The notes beneath the pieces are model-generated. The model ran no database searches and had not been told where the DNA came from. It worked only from the letters and a program-made list of their open reading frames with translations. From the NCBI GenBank assembly GCA_016185345.1, contig JACPNS010000003.1:124001-188000 (forward strand): a DNA stretch of 64,000 nucleotides, in the 5' to 3' direction. Positions 52,233 through 62,194 of this stretch are shown piece by piece. Position 1 is the stretch's first letter. Each line of letters opens with the position of its first letter. A program made the translations under genes and the position numbers. The DNA is from Solirubrobacterales bacterium (GTDB lineage Bacteria > Actinomycetota > Thermoleophilia > Solirubrobacterales > JACPNS01).

Positions 52233-52502
52233 ATGGCCACAAATCTGAGACTCAGCGAACAAGCCGCAGCGGCCGTCAAGGCCGAGGCGGAACGCACTGG
52301 GCGCTCCCAGCAAGAAGTAATCCGAGCGGCAGTAGACGCCTACCTCACGCCGAGTTCCGCCACCCCGACCGGCACGCCGTCGTGGCGTGATCAGTTGATC
52401 CCGCCCAAGGAGCCCTTCCGAACGATCCCTGAGTCTGAGATGTTGACGATGCCCGAGGGCATGACATCCCTCGACCTGATGGATCGGGAAGACCGGTTCT
52501 GA
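52233..52502 (+). CDS. vapB: VapB-like ribbon-helix-helix antitoxin
   Basis: 89 aa. The N-terminal 38 residues (NLRLSEQAAAAVKAEAERTG then EVIRAAVDAYL) are a CopG/ribbon-helix-helix DNA-binding unit. The C-terminal half is Pro-rich and acidic, fitting an unfolded toxin-binding tail. Followed directly by a PIN-domain toxin (GTG 11 bases after the stop). Overlain upstream by the palindrome at 52207-52225. Confidence 0.88.
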   Translation: MATNLRLSEQAAAAVKAEAERTGRSQQEVIRAAVDAYLTPSSATPTGTPSWRDQLIPPKEPFRTIPESEMLTMPEGMTSLDLMDREDRF

Positions 52503-52513
52503 CCGGCGCGCAC

Positions 52514-52933
52514 GTGCTCGTATATCTCGATTCAAGCGCGATCGTCAAACGAGTGGTTCTCGAAGAACACTCGCAAGCCCTTCGCGAGCGTCTCTCGACA
52601 CTCGAGGCCGGCGCCAATGAGCTGCTCACGTCCACACTTGGTTGGATTGAGGTGTCGCGCACATTGCAGCGGCGCCTTGCACTCGATGACTTGGGGTCCA
52701 GCGGGGACTTCGAATCCCGCGCGCTCACCGGTGTCGCAGGATTTCCGATGTCGTATGAGGTCGTGGGAGTCGCACGTCGAATCGGTACGGCAGCGCTGCG
52801 AAGTCTCGATGCCGTTCATTGTGCAACCGCGACGGTCGCGCAAGCTGACCTGCTGATCACCTACGACAAGGGGCTTGCTTCGGCTGCCAGCTCGATAGGT
52901 CTGACAGTCGAGAGCCCGGGAGCAGAGGCATGA
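52514..52933 (+). CDS. vapC: VapC-like PIN-domain toxin
   Basis: 139 aa. The four PIN-domain acidic residues are visible: Asp in LVYLDSSAIVK, Glu in GWIEVSR, Asp in SLDAVHCATA and Asp in LITYDKGLA. VapC toxins are magnesium-dependent RNases held inactive by VapB. GTG start at 52514. The stop overlaps the start of the gamma-glutamyltransferase gene (ATGA), an unusual fusion of a toxin operon to a metabolic gene. Confidence 0.93.
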   Translation: MLVYLDSSAIVKRVVLEEHSQALRERLSTLEAGANELLTSTLGWIEVSRTLQRRLALDDLGSSGDFESRALTGVAGFPMSYEVVGVARRIGTAALRSLDAVHCATATVAQADLLITYDKGLASAASSIGLTVESPGAEA

Positions 52934-54465
52934 CCGCTCGTGGCGCCATCGCCGCCGGACACCCGCTCACCGCAGAGGCTGGCGCGGCTGCGCTCCGCGA
53001 AGGTGGCAACGCAGTCGATGCTGCGGTGGCCGCGATGCTCACATCCTTCATAGCCGAGTCTCCGCTGACCGGCATCGGTGCCGGCGGCTTCATGTTGATC
53101 CACACGCCCTCGGGCGAGTCTCACTTGCTGGACTTCTTCGTCAGCTCACCGCAGACCGTCGCGCCAGCCGCCGACCAGATGGAGTTCATGGTTGACTTCG
53201 ATGGGGCGCTACAGCAGTTCAACGGCGGCGCCCCGACGTGCGGCGTTTACGGCACTGCCGCGGGGCTCTGGAGTGCGCTCGATCGCTTCGGAACGATGCC
53301 GATGACGGAACTCGCGCGGCCGGCGATCGAGCTCAGCCGCGCAGGCGTACCGACCAGCGAAGTCCATGCGTTTCTGTATCGCATCCTCGCGCCGATCCTG
53401 ACTGCCTGGCCCGAGGGCCGCGCGGTCTATGCGCCCGACGGCAATATGCCGCAGGTCGGCGAGCTGCTGCTGTTGCCCGAGTTCGGCGAAGCGATAGAGC
53501 GTCTGGCCGAAGATGGCCCCGAACCGTTCTACACCGGCGAGATCGCCCAGAAGGTTTCTGAGTTCGTGACCGAGAACGGCGGCACCATCTCGCGTGAGGA
53601 CCTTTCGAATTACGCCGTGATTGACCGCAAGCCTGGCGAGACCGTCTACCGCGATCACCGAGTGATCACCAATCCACCACCGTCGTCCGGCGGTCTGCTG
53701 ATCGCCGACAGCCTCGTGCACCTGGGTCAGGACACGCAGGTTCAAGCCGGCGACCTCGTCGCTGCGATGGACTTCGCCAACCGGGGTCGCGACCGTGAGT
53801 TCATAGAGGGGCTCCAGCGCGACGGCTTCTGGGATGAGTTCCTGAGTGCGGGCGCAAGCTGGCTGACCGGCGAGCACGATGCCGTTCAGGGCGGCGGCGC
53901 ACCGCCCGAGAGTCCTCTTGGTTCCACCACCCACATTTCGGTGCTCGACGAGGCTGGCCTCGCGGTGTCAGTCACCTGCTCGAACGGCTCCTGCAGCGGC
54001 GTGATCGTCCCGGGAACTGGCATCTCGATGAACAACATGCTCGGCGAGATGGACCTCAATCCGCTCGGAGTCGAGAACAACCGCGGCGGTGAGCGAGTGA
54101 CCTCGATGATGTCTCCGACCGTCGTGGTCAAAGACGGCGAGCCGCGCATCGTGGTGGGCTCGGCGGGGTCAAACAGAATTCGCTCGGCGGTGCTCCAGAC
54201 GATCGTCAACGTGATCGATCGCGGCATGAGCATCAAGGACGCAGTCAAAGCACCGCGCGTGCACTTCGAGGACGGGATGGTGCAGGCCGAACCGGGGATC
54301 GATGAGCTGGCGCTCGAGGCGATCCAGAAGGCCGGCACACCGGTCGCGCAATGGGACCGCACGAACCTGTTTTTCGGTGGCTGTCAGGCGGTCGGGCGTG
54401 ACTCCGGCGGCGAGCTGGCGGGGGGCGGAGATCCGCGTCGCGGCGGCGCTTTTGTTCTTGTGTGA
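52930..54465 (+). CDS. ggt: Gamma-glutamyltransferase family protein
   Basis: 511 aa, one Ntn-hydrolase precursor. AGHPLTAEAGAAALREGGNA opens the large subunit; the autoprocessing site and nucleophile Thr333 are in LGSTTHISVLD, followed by GSCSGVIVPGTGISMNNMLG. No signal peptide is seen, so it is probably cytosolic, unlike many periplasmic GGTs. It may cleave glutathione-like or other gamma-glutamyl compounds. Coupled to vapC by an ATGA overlap. Confidence 0.92.
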   Translation: MTARGAIAAGHPLTAEAGAAALREGGNAVDAAVAAMLTSFIAESPLTGIGAGGFMLIHTPSGESHLLDFFVSSPQTVAPAADQMEFMVDFDGALQQFNGGAPTCGVYGTAAGLWSALDRFGTMPMTELARPAIELSRAGVPTSEVHAFLYRILAPILTAWPEGRAVYAPDGNMPQVGELLLLPEFGEAIERLAEDGPEPFYTGEIAQKVSEFVTENGGTISREDLSNYAVIDRKPGETVYRDHRVITNPPPSSGGLLIADSLVHLGQDTQVQAGDLVAAMDFANRGRDREFIEGLQRDGFWDEFLSAGASWLTGEHDAVQGGGAPPESPLGSTTHISVLDEAGLAVSVTCSNGSCSGVIVPGTGISMNNMLGEMDLNPLGVENNRGGERVTSMMSPTVVVKDGEPRIVVGSAGSNRIRSAVLQTIVNVIDRGMSIKDAVKAPRVHFEDGMVQAEPGIDELALEAIQKAGTPVAQWDRTNLFFGGCQAVGRDSGGELAGGGDPRRGGAFVLV

Positions 54466-54501
54466 TCCTCGGGCCGTTCGCATCCGTATTATCCGACCCT
54501 C

Positions 54502-55484
<983 letters not shown>

Positions 55485-55485
<1 letters not shown>

Positions 55486-56249
55486 TGAATCACCTCTTCG
55501 GCGACACGATGCTGCTGCTCCGCCGCTCGATCACCCACACGTTCCGCAGCCCGGAGATCCTCGTCGGCGTAACGGTCTCGCCGATCATGTTCGTGCTGAT
55601 CTTCCGCTACGTCTTCGGCGGCGCGATCGAGATCGCCGGCACGAGCTACGTGAACTTCCTGATGGCCGGGATCTTCGTGCAGTCGATTGCCTTCGGCGCG
55701 CTGACCACTGCGATGTCACTGGCCTACGACCTCGAGAAGGGCATCGTCGAGCGCTTCTTCACGCTGCCGATGTCGCGCCCGGCGATCGTCATCGGTCGCA
55801 CGATCGCCGACGCGATTCGCGCGGTGTTCACGATCTTCATCATGGTCATCGTCGGCATCATCGTCGGCTACCGGCCCGAGGGCTCGCCGGTCGACTATGC
55901 CGCAGCCGTCGGGATTCTTGTGCTCTTCAGCTTCGCGATCTCCTGGGTGGGGGCGCTGATGGCGATCTTCATACCCAACCCGGAGGCGCTCCAGCAGCTC
56001 TCGTTCGTGATCATCCTGCCGCTGACCTTCATCAGCTCCGCCTTCGTCGACCCGGCGACGATGCCAGCGGGCCTCCAAGCCTTTGCCGAGAATCAGCCCG
56101 TCAGTCAGGCGGTGGACGCCGTGCGATCCCTTACGACAGATCTTCCGGCGGACGGATCGATCCTCAATTCGGTCCTCTGGAGCATCGGCATTCTTGTCGT
56201 ATCTGTGCCGATGGTGGCCTGGGCGTTTCGTCGCGTCGGCTCGCGCTGA
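55485..56249 (+). CDS. ABC-2 type permease, DrrB-like
   Basis: 254 aa with about six membrane helices and the ABC2 pattern GITVGY-like KGIVERFFTLPMSRPAIVIG, LVLFSFAISWVGALMAIF and PLTFISSAFVDPATMPAGLQ, the last being the conserved FVP-like box of DrrB proteins. Forms an exporter with the ATPase just upstream. Confidence 0.95.
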
Positions 56250-56344
56250 TCGCAGCCGCGTTCACCGTACTTACACCACTTCGTATCCACACCTTCACCG
56301 GGCGGTAACCGGTCATGCTCATGTCCGGACGTAGCGTCACGGCC

Positions 56345-57205
56345 ATGAACACTCACTCTCACGCCTTCCCACTCAATCGCGTTCTCGCGGCTCTTTTTGC
56401 CGCCTGCGCGTTGCTCGTGGTCCCCGCCGCTGCTCAGGCCGCCCCGACCACAGAAGCCAACCTCACGATCAACAGCACCGCTCCGTCGGGCGTCAAGTAC
56501 GGCGACCAGGTTGCCTACACGCCCACGACCACGACCGACTCTCCGACGACCGTCACGTTGACGGTCGACGCCAGCTCTTCGGCCGTCTGCAAACTGACAA
56601 CAGGCGTCGTCAGCGTCACCGGCGCCGGTACCTGCAAGATCAACGCCGCTCAGCCCGAGGACGACACGTACCTCGCCGACACGGCCTCGCAGTCCTTCTC
56701 GGTCGCCAAGGTGCCGCTGGCAGTCACGGCCTCGAGCAGCTCCGGAATCTTCGGCGGAACGATCCCGTCGATCGTCGCCTTCTACAGCGGCTTCGTCAAC
56801 GGCGACAGCTCCTCGAAACTGAAGACCAAGCCAACCTGCTCGACGACGGCGATCACCGTCAGCAACCCGGGCATCTATCCGACCAAGTGCGAGAAGGCTG
56901 AATCCCCGAACTACACGTTCACCTACACCGGCGGCACCTACTCGATCTCACAGGCCCCGCTCGTGGTCGTACCGAGCGCCAAGGTTCAGCTCGGCAAGCT
57001 GCCCAAGAAGTACACCATGACCGGCTACGGCTGGCAGGGTTGGGACGACGAGGTCAGCAACGACCTGACCGGCAAGCCCAGCTGCAAAGTCTCAAAGAAG
57101 GCCAAGCGCAAGCCCGGCATCTACAAGATCAACTGCACGATCGGCAAGCTGAAGTCCCTCAACTACTCGATCACTCTCGCCACGGGATACCTGATCGTCA
57201 AGTAG
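56345..57205 (+). CDS. Secreted MBG-domain protein
   Basis: 286 aa. A signal peptide (RVLAALFAACALLVVPAAAQ then AAP) precedes an N-terminal beta domain rich in Thr (about 30-125) and an MBG-type domain: KVPLAVTASSSSGIFGGTIP, then GIYPTKCEKAESPNYTFTYT and GGTYSISQAPL. A third basic beta-rich part ends TLATGYLIVK. Found in adhesin-like surface proteins; a role at the cell surface is likely. ATG 56345 gives a normal signal peptide. Four Cys or more after the signal suggest disulfides. Confidence 0.82.
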   Translation: MNTHSHAFPLNRVLAALFAACALLVVPAAAQAAPTTEANLTINSTAPSGVKYGDQVAYTPTTTTDSPTTVTLTVDASSSAVCKLTTGVVSVTGAGTCKINAAQPEDDTYLADTASQSFSVAKVPLAVTASSSSGIFGGTIPSIVAFYSGFVNGDSSSKLKTKPTCSTTAITVSNPGIYPTKCEKAESPNYTFTYTGGTYSISQAPLVVVPSAKVQLGKLPKKYTMTGYGWQGWDDEVSNDLTGKPSCKVSKKAKRKPGIYKINCTIGKLKSLNYSITLATGYLIVK

Positions 57206-57241
57206 AAACGCGGCGACGGGGCCTGTCGCTAGGTTGAGTGC

Positions 57242-58345
57242 GTGCCGTTCAAGGACTACGTAAACGACCTCAAGCCCTATGTGGCGCAGGCCCCCGTCGA
57301 ACGCCTCCAGAGCGAGCTGGGGATCGCAAAGATCCACAAGCTCGCCTCCAACGAGGGTGCGTTTGGACCGGTGCCGGCCGCGCGCGCAGCTCTGTCAGGG
57401 GATTTGGACCTCGACGAGCTGCGCCGCTACCCGGACTCTGCGGCGCCCGAGCTGCACGCGAAGATCGCGGCGCTCAACGGTCTTGCGCCCGAGAACGTCG
57501 TGCTCGGCAACGGAGCCGATGAGCTGATTCGGCTGGCGGCGATGAGTGTTCTCGAGACCGGCGACAACGGGGTCTTCCCGTGGCCATCGTTCCCGACCTA
57601 CGTTGCCGCGTGCTCCACGACCGGCGCCGAGGCGCGTCCGATCAACCTCACTGAAAGCTGGGAGATCGACTTCGAGGCGATGCGCGCGGCGATCTTCCCG
57701 TCCACACGGATCGTCTACATCTGCAATCCGAACAACCCGACCGGGCTGCTCGCGCCGCGCAAGAAGATCCGCGACTTCATAGCCTCGCTTCCGCCGCACG
57801 TGCTGTGCGTGCTCGATGAGGCCTATGCGGAATACGCCGAGGGCGATGACGAGCCCGAGGGTCCGCAGCTGATCCGCGAGGGCGTTGCCAACCTGCTCGT
57901 GCTGCGAACGTTCAGCAAGATCTACGGGCTCGCCGGGCTACGCATCGGGTACGGCTTCGGCTCACCTGAGGTCGCTGCTGCGGTCGATCGAATGCGCAGC
58001 ATCTTCAACGTCAACGCCCTGGCTCAGCGCGCCGCGCTGGCGTCGCTCGACTCCCAGGCCGAGGTCTGGAATCGCGTCGAGCACGTCAAGCAGGCGCGCA
58101 CGCAGATCCTCAAGTACCTGTCGATCGCTGGCCACAAGCCGCTCGCCTCGCGCGCAAACTTCGTGTTTGCTGAAGTTGGCGGTCGCGGGAGCGGGGCGGA
58201 CGTCGAGCGCGAGCTGCTCAAACTCGGCGTTGCGGTTCGCGAGCTCTCTGGCTTTGGCGCTCCGGGAGCCTTCCGGGTGACCTGCGGGACCGACGAGGAG
58301 AACGCGGCATTTGGTGCCGCGATCGACCGTTTGACGGACGAGTAA
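57242..58345 (+). CDS. hisC: Histidinol-phosphate aminotransferase
   Basis: 367 aa fold-type I PLP aminotransferase. KIHKLASNEGAFGPVP, the PLP phosphate region GNGADELI, CNPNNPTGLL, the Asp/Tyr of LDEAYAEYAEG and the Schiff-base Lys in RTFSKIYGLAGLRIGYG are those of HisC. Catalyses the glutamate-dependent amination of imidazole-acetol phosphate in histidine synthesis. GTG start. No other his genes adjacent, so the phenylalanine/aromatic specificity seen in some actinobacterial homologues remains possible. Confidence 0.88.
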   Translation: MPFKDYVNDLKPYVAQAPVERLQSELGIAKIHKLASNEGAFGPVPAARAALSGDLDLDELRRYPDSAAPELHAKIAALNGLAPENVVLGNGADELIRLAAMSVLETGDNGVFPWPSFPTYVAACSTTGAEARPINLTESWEIDFEAMRAAIFPSTRIVYICNPNNPTGLLAPRKKIRDFIASLPPHVLCVLDEAYAEYAEGDDEPEGPQLIREGVANLLVLRTFSKIYGLAGLRIGYGFGSPEVAAAVDRMRSIFNVNALAQRAALASLDSQAEVWNRVEHVKQARTQILKYLSIAGHKPLASRANFVFAEVGGRGSGADVERELLKLGVAVRELSGFGAPGAFRVTCGTDEENAAFGAAIDRLTDE

Positions 58346-58365
58346 GAGAGAGAGGGTGTCCTCGC

Positions 58366-60081
58366 ATGCTTCAGGTGATCACTAAGAAGTTCTTTCGAGA
58401 AGAGATTCCCCTCAACTCCACCACGCATCGAGAGGTGATCTGGACGAACCGTCAGCTCTTGGAGAGAGACCCCGTAGCGCTACCCGTGGGTTCAATGGCC
58501 CCATCCACCAACGGCGAGCGCATTTCGAGTGTGACGGTCGAGGTAGTGGAACACCTCGAGGCGCAGGAATTAGACGGTAAGGACGCCGTCCTGATTGCCA
58601 CGAGCGGCCGCGAGATCATCTCTGACTTGGCCGACGTGTTGTCTTTTGGTCTCAACAGCATCTTCAATTCCAATCATCAACTGGTAGATCGACTCGTTCC
58701 CGTCCAGGGGGGCGCCCGCAATCGCCATACCGCAGCCTCCGTATTACAAACGACGTTCGAGCCTTCGTCGATTCTTCTTGAGGATGAGCTCGATCAGTTT
58801 CGTCGTTTCATGCACGATCTACTCGCGCTCGAGCGGGTGGAGTACGAGCGAGTGATCAAGGCTATTCGTCGAATTGTGCGAGCCTGGTACCGAGCAGGCG
58901 AGGATCCGACGGGCTCGTACACCGACATTGTCGCGGCCTTGGAATCGCTTAGCGAGGGCATAGAAGCCCCGCGCGCGCCTTGGGAAAAACTCGAACGTCG
59001 CAAAAGGGAGTTATTTGAGCCCGCGCTCGAAGGACTTGACCCGGATCAAGTCGAGGCGATCAAGAGAGCGGTGGTTGACGCCGAGCGGCTTGGGGCGACT
59101 AGTCGGTTCGTTGCATTCGCACTGGAGTTTGTTGGACCCGAGTATTTTCGCTCGGAGGCGGTGGGCCTCGTGCGACCTGTCCGCGGTAACGACCTTGAGC
59201 GTGCCCTAAAACAGGCATATGGTGCGCGCTCTCGAAACGCTCACAGCCTCGTGGACCTCCCGGCAGAAATCTGGATTGTGGGGAATTCGGCGGACACGGC
59301 ACCGGTTCAACCGTTTGGGTTGATGTTGAGTTTGGAAGGGCTCGCCCGGCTATCGCGTCATGTGGTTCGTGCGTACGTAGATCGCGCTGAAAAGAACGAT
59401 CGGGAGAACTTCAATTGGCGTGAGCGCATCCCTGGCATCGTCCGGTTGGAGGCTGCCCCGCAGTACTGGATACACAACCCTGCCGGTTTTGACAACCGAT
59501 CTGCTCAACGCTATTTCCGTAGCTTTGTAGAAAGCCTTCAGCAGGTCGCTGCCGGCGAAGAAGACGCGCTCGTCGATATGCGTGGTGTCCTCGAACGCAT
59601 TGAGGAGCTTGCCCCGGGTACTGCGGACACGCCGGCCAAGACGAGCATGGTCGGCATTTACTACCTCTGGCACAAGTTCATTGCCGAGGAACACCGACGC
59701 CCGGATGCCGATGCGTTTCTTGCGAGAAACGCAGATCATTTGGACCGGCCATCGATGGAGGCGTTTATTTGTCGTGTTCTAACAGGTGAAGAGCCGGACT
59801 GGTCAGCGGATGAATGGGACGTGCTGGCCGAGAATCGTCGAAGCGAGCGCGAACTGGAGCGCAACCCGTCGATACCCGAGAAGCTGGACGCAGCTCTACA
59901 GATAGTTGTCGCGCAGGGACTGGTAGATGATGGTCGCACCGGCCGGGCCATAGAAGTCGCGAAGGCAGCGGTTGAAGAGCACCCGGGCTCGCCGGAGCTG
60001 ATCGCGTGGGAGGAATCGATAATCGACGGCGATTTGCAGCCGATCGATTTGCAGGAATTTCTGATCGGCAAGGTCGAGTAA
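58366..60081 (+). CDS. HEPN-like protein of unknown function, probably horizontally acquired
   Basis: 571 aa. Near the middle, ALKQAYGARSRNAHSL (R288 to H293, R-x4-H after Y-x-x) closely matches the HEPN ribonuclease motif Y-x-x-R-S-x-x-x-H found in ApeA-like and other HEPN proteins. Helical regions surround it. The C-terminus (about 500-571) looks TPR-like (AIEVAKAAVEEHPGSPELIA). TTA codons, rare elsewhere here, occur several times, for example in the codons for QELDG, VLQTT and RELFE, pointing to foreign origin. It starts 20 bases after hisC with a GAGAGGG site. Role unknown; a defence RNase is one possibility. Confidence 0.65.
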   Translation: MLQVITKKFFREEIPLNSTTHREVIWTNRQLLERDPVALPVGSMAPSTNGERISSVTVEVVEHLEAQELDGKDAVLIATSGREIISDLADVLSFGLNSIFNSNHQLVDRLVPVQGGARNRHTAASVLQTTFEPSSILLEDELDQFRRFMHDLLALERVEYERVIKAIRRIVRAWYRAGEDPTGSYTDIVAALESLSEGIEAPRAPWEKLERRKRELFEPALEGLDPDQVEAIKRAVVDAERLGATSRFVAFALEFVGPEYFRSEAVGLVRPVRGNDLERALKQAYGARSRNAHSLVDLPAEIWIVGNSADTAPVQPFGLMLSLEGLARLSRHVVRAYVDRAEKNDRENFNWRERIPGIVRLEAAPQYWIHNPAGFDNRSAQRYFRSFVESLQQVAAGEEDALVDMRGVLERIEELAPGTADTPAKTSMVGIYYLWHKFIAEEHRRPDADAFLARNADHLDRPSMEAFICRVLTGEEPDWSADEWDVLAENRRSERELERNPSIPEKLDAALQIVVAQGLVDDGRTGRAIEVAKAAVEEHPGSPELIAWEESIIDGDLQPIDLQEFLIGKVE

Positions 60082-60112
60082 CGCCGTCAGAGTGCGCACT
60101 AATGTTGGCCCC

Positions 60113-60442
60113 ATGGAACACGTAGACGTCAAGGAAGCCCAGCGCCTGATCGAAGAAGAGGGCGCCGTACTTATCGATTGCCGCGAGGACTACGAATGGG
60201 ACGAGATGCGCATCCCGGGCGCCACGCTCGTACCGCTCTCCGAGTATGAGGGCGACCTTGAGATGGTCGACGAGGCGCCGATCGTGATCTTCCAGTGTGC
60301 CCATGGCAACCGCTCACAGGCGGCCGCCTCGATGTATGAAGGCGTGCACCCGCAGGGTCGGGCGCTGACGATGGATGGCGGAATCGCCGACTGGGCCGCG
60401 AAGGGCCTGCCGACCGACTTCGGCCCCGCTCCTACGGCTTGA
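60113..60442 (+). CDS. Single-domain rhodanese
   Basis: 109 aa. The active-site loop is FQCAHGNRSQAAA with the persulfide Cys and the C-x-x-G-x-R-S pattern, preceded by LIDCREDYEWDEMRIPGATL. It transfers or carries sulfane sulfur. Its 3' end overlaps the convergent methyltransferase gene by 11 bases. Confidence 0.92.
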   Translation: MEHVDVKEAQRLIEEEGAVLIDCREDYEWDEMRIPGATLVPLSEYEGDLEMVDEAPIVIFQCAHGNRSQAAASMYEGVHPQGRALTMDGGIADWAAKGLPTDFGPAPTA

Positions 60443-61364
60443 CGGCGCCGATCATCAAGTTGTAGAAGATGCTCGCGGGCAAGCGGCCTTCGAGCGCCAT
60501 GCGGTCGAACTTCTGGAATCCGAGGTAGCCACGGTAGGCGTATTGGCGCCAACCGAATGGGATCTCCTCGGGAATGCCATCGGCTTCGAGTGCACGGTTG
60601 AACCAGCCGAACCAGTTGGCCGTCAGCTCTTCGCCGATCACGTCAACGCTTGAGAATCCGGCTGTCCTGGCAAAGCCTGAGAGGTCGCCGGGCTTGAAGG
60701 CGTGAACGTCAACGAGGTGCTCGACGGAGTGGCCGTCGATGTACTCCTGTGAACGCTCCCCAGCAGCTACCGCTTTTGCCTCGCGCTGCGAGAGCTGGCC
60801 GACGCCCAGCGCCTTGCGCCAGATCGGTGAGAGGTGGTGGCCGACCTGCTTCGGGTAGCGCGCGATCTTGTCGCCGCGCTCAGAGGGCTCGCCGGCGAAG
60901 AAGATCATTCCGCCGGGCTTGAGCAGGCGATAAAACTCGTTGAACGATTCCTGCAGGTCTGGAAGGTGGTGGAGGATCGCGTGTCCGAAGACGAGGTCAA
61001 ACGACTCGTCCTCGAATGGGAAGGCCTCGGCCTCGGTGCAGAGGGTGGAGACGCGGTCGCCAAAGCCAAGGCGCTCGGCCGAAGCCTCGATCACGTCGAG
61101 CATGCCCTGCGAGATGTCGGTCGCGACGACTTCATCGATCACGCCGTTCTGCATCATGTTCAGCGACAGGTAGCCAGTTCCCGAACCGATCTCCAGAGCG
61201 CGGGGGAAATGCGCGCCCTTGCCGAGGACCTTGTTGGTCTTCAATTCGACCTGTGTTTTTCCGACCTCTCCGTAGTCAATGCCCCACTTGGCGTCGTACT
61301 CGTCGGCCGCTGCGTCGTGGTAGGAGATGTTCGCGTCTTTTATTTGATCTGCTGTAAGGGTCAT
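60432..61364 (-). CDS. SAM-dependent class I methyltransferase
   Basis: 310 aa. Motif I LEIGSGTGYLSL, motif II VVATDISQGML, motif IV FDLVFGHAILHHLPDL and motif VI LLKPGGMIFFAG. A helical C-terminal domain of about 150 residues (SPIWRKALGVGQLSQ, GWRQYAYRGYLGFQK) extends the core. Substrate unknown. Divergent from the polysaccharide cluster, sharing about 26 bases of upstream sequence; AAGGGTC-ATG start. Confidence 0.88.
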   Translation of the reverse strand: MTLTADQIKDANISYHDAAADEYDAKWGIDYGEVGKTQVELKTNKVLGKGAHFPRALEIGSGTGYLSLNMMQNGVIDEVVATDISQGMLDVIEASAERLGFGDRVSTLCTEAEAFPFEDESFDLVFGHAILHHLPDLQESFNEFYRLLKPGGMIFFAGEPSERGDKIARYPKQVGHHLSPIWRKALGVGQLSQREAKAVAAGERSQEYIDGHSVEHLVDVHAFKPGDLSGFARTAGFSSVDVIGEELTANWFGWFNRALEADGIPEEIPFGWRQYAYRGYLGFQKFDRMALEGRLPASIFYNLMIGAVKP

Positions 61365-61390
61365 GGGGGGCGCAACTATAGTGCGGCGCC

Positions 61391-62188
61391 TTGACCTCAA
61401 CAGTCGAAAAATTCGTACAGCAGAATCAGCCAGATGGTGTACCCCCGCTGGAGCTGACCGGCGAGCGCACGCTGCCGGATCTCCCGGAAGAGAACTATTG
61501 GTACCGCCGCCACCTTGTGGTCTACGACTGGATTGCGCGGCGCGTCAACTCGAAGCGCGTCGTTGACATGGCCTGCGGAGAGGGCTACGGCACCGCCGTC
61601 CTGGCGCAGACTGCCAGCCACGTGACTGGCGTGGACGCCAACCCAGAGGCATTTGAGCACGCAGCAGCCAAGTACTCAGGCGAGCGCATCGAGATCGTCC
61701 GCGATCTCATCGAGACCTACCGCCCGGCCGAGAAGGTGGACGCAGTGTCGTTCCTGCAGACGATCGAGCACGTGCAAGATCCCGCCGGCGTGTTGCGTCA
61801 CTTCGCTTCGTTGCTGAGCCCCGGGGGCAAGGTCTACGTCTCAACCCCGAACCTTCTGACGCTCGCGCCCGAAGGCGCCGAGAAATCTGAGAACCCCTGG
61901 CACGTCAAGGAGTACAAGCCCGCCGAGTTCCGCGAGCTCTGCCAGGAGGTCTTCACCGACGTGACGATCTACGGCGTCTTCCACGCCAGGAAGCTGCGCG
62001 TGCACGAGCTGGCGCTGCGCTCAGGCTGGGACCGCGTGCACAAGGGACTGCGGATCAGCAAGCTCTTCTACGACCGCTTCACCCCGGCGATCAGCGAGAA
62101 CGATTTCGTGCTCCGTCGCGGGGAGTCCGACGGATCGCTCGCCAAGGCGCTCGACTTCGTCGCGGTCTGCTCCGGGCCGCGGGCCTGA
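61391..62188 (+). CDS. Rv3030-like SAM methyltransferase (methylglucan cluster)
   Basis: 265 aa. Opens with LELTGERTLPDLPEENYWYR and has motif I VVDMACGEGYGTA, DANPEAFEHA, FLQTIEHVQDP and LLSPGGKVYVSTPN. TTG start 8 bases after a TATAGT box, so the transcript may be leaderless. With the next two genes it repeats the mycobacterial order Rv3030 (methyltransferase), Rv3031 (GH57), Rv3032 (glucosyltransferase), which serves methylglucose lipopolysaccharide and glycogen metabolism. A role methylating a polyglucan is inferred from that order. Confidence 0.85.
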   Translation: MTSTVEKFVQQNQPDGVPPLELTGERTLPDLPEENYWYRRHLVVYDWIARRVNSKRVVDMACGEGYGTAVLAQTASHVTGVDANPEAFEHAAAKYSGERIEIVRDLIETYRPAEKVDAVSFLQTIEHVQDPAGVLRHFASLLSPGGKVYVSTPNLLTLAPEGAEKSENPWHVKEYKPAEFRELCQEVFTDVTIYGVFHARKLRVHELALRSGWDRVHKGLRISKLFYDRFTPAISENDFVLRRGESDGSLAKALDFVAVCSGPRA

Positions 62189-62194
62189 CAGGCG

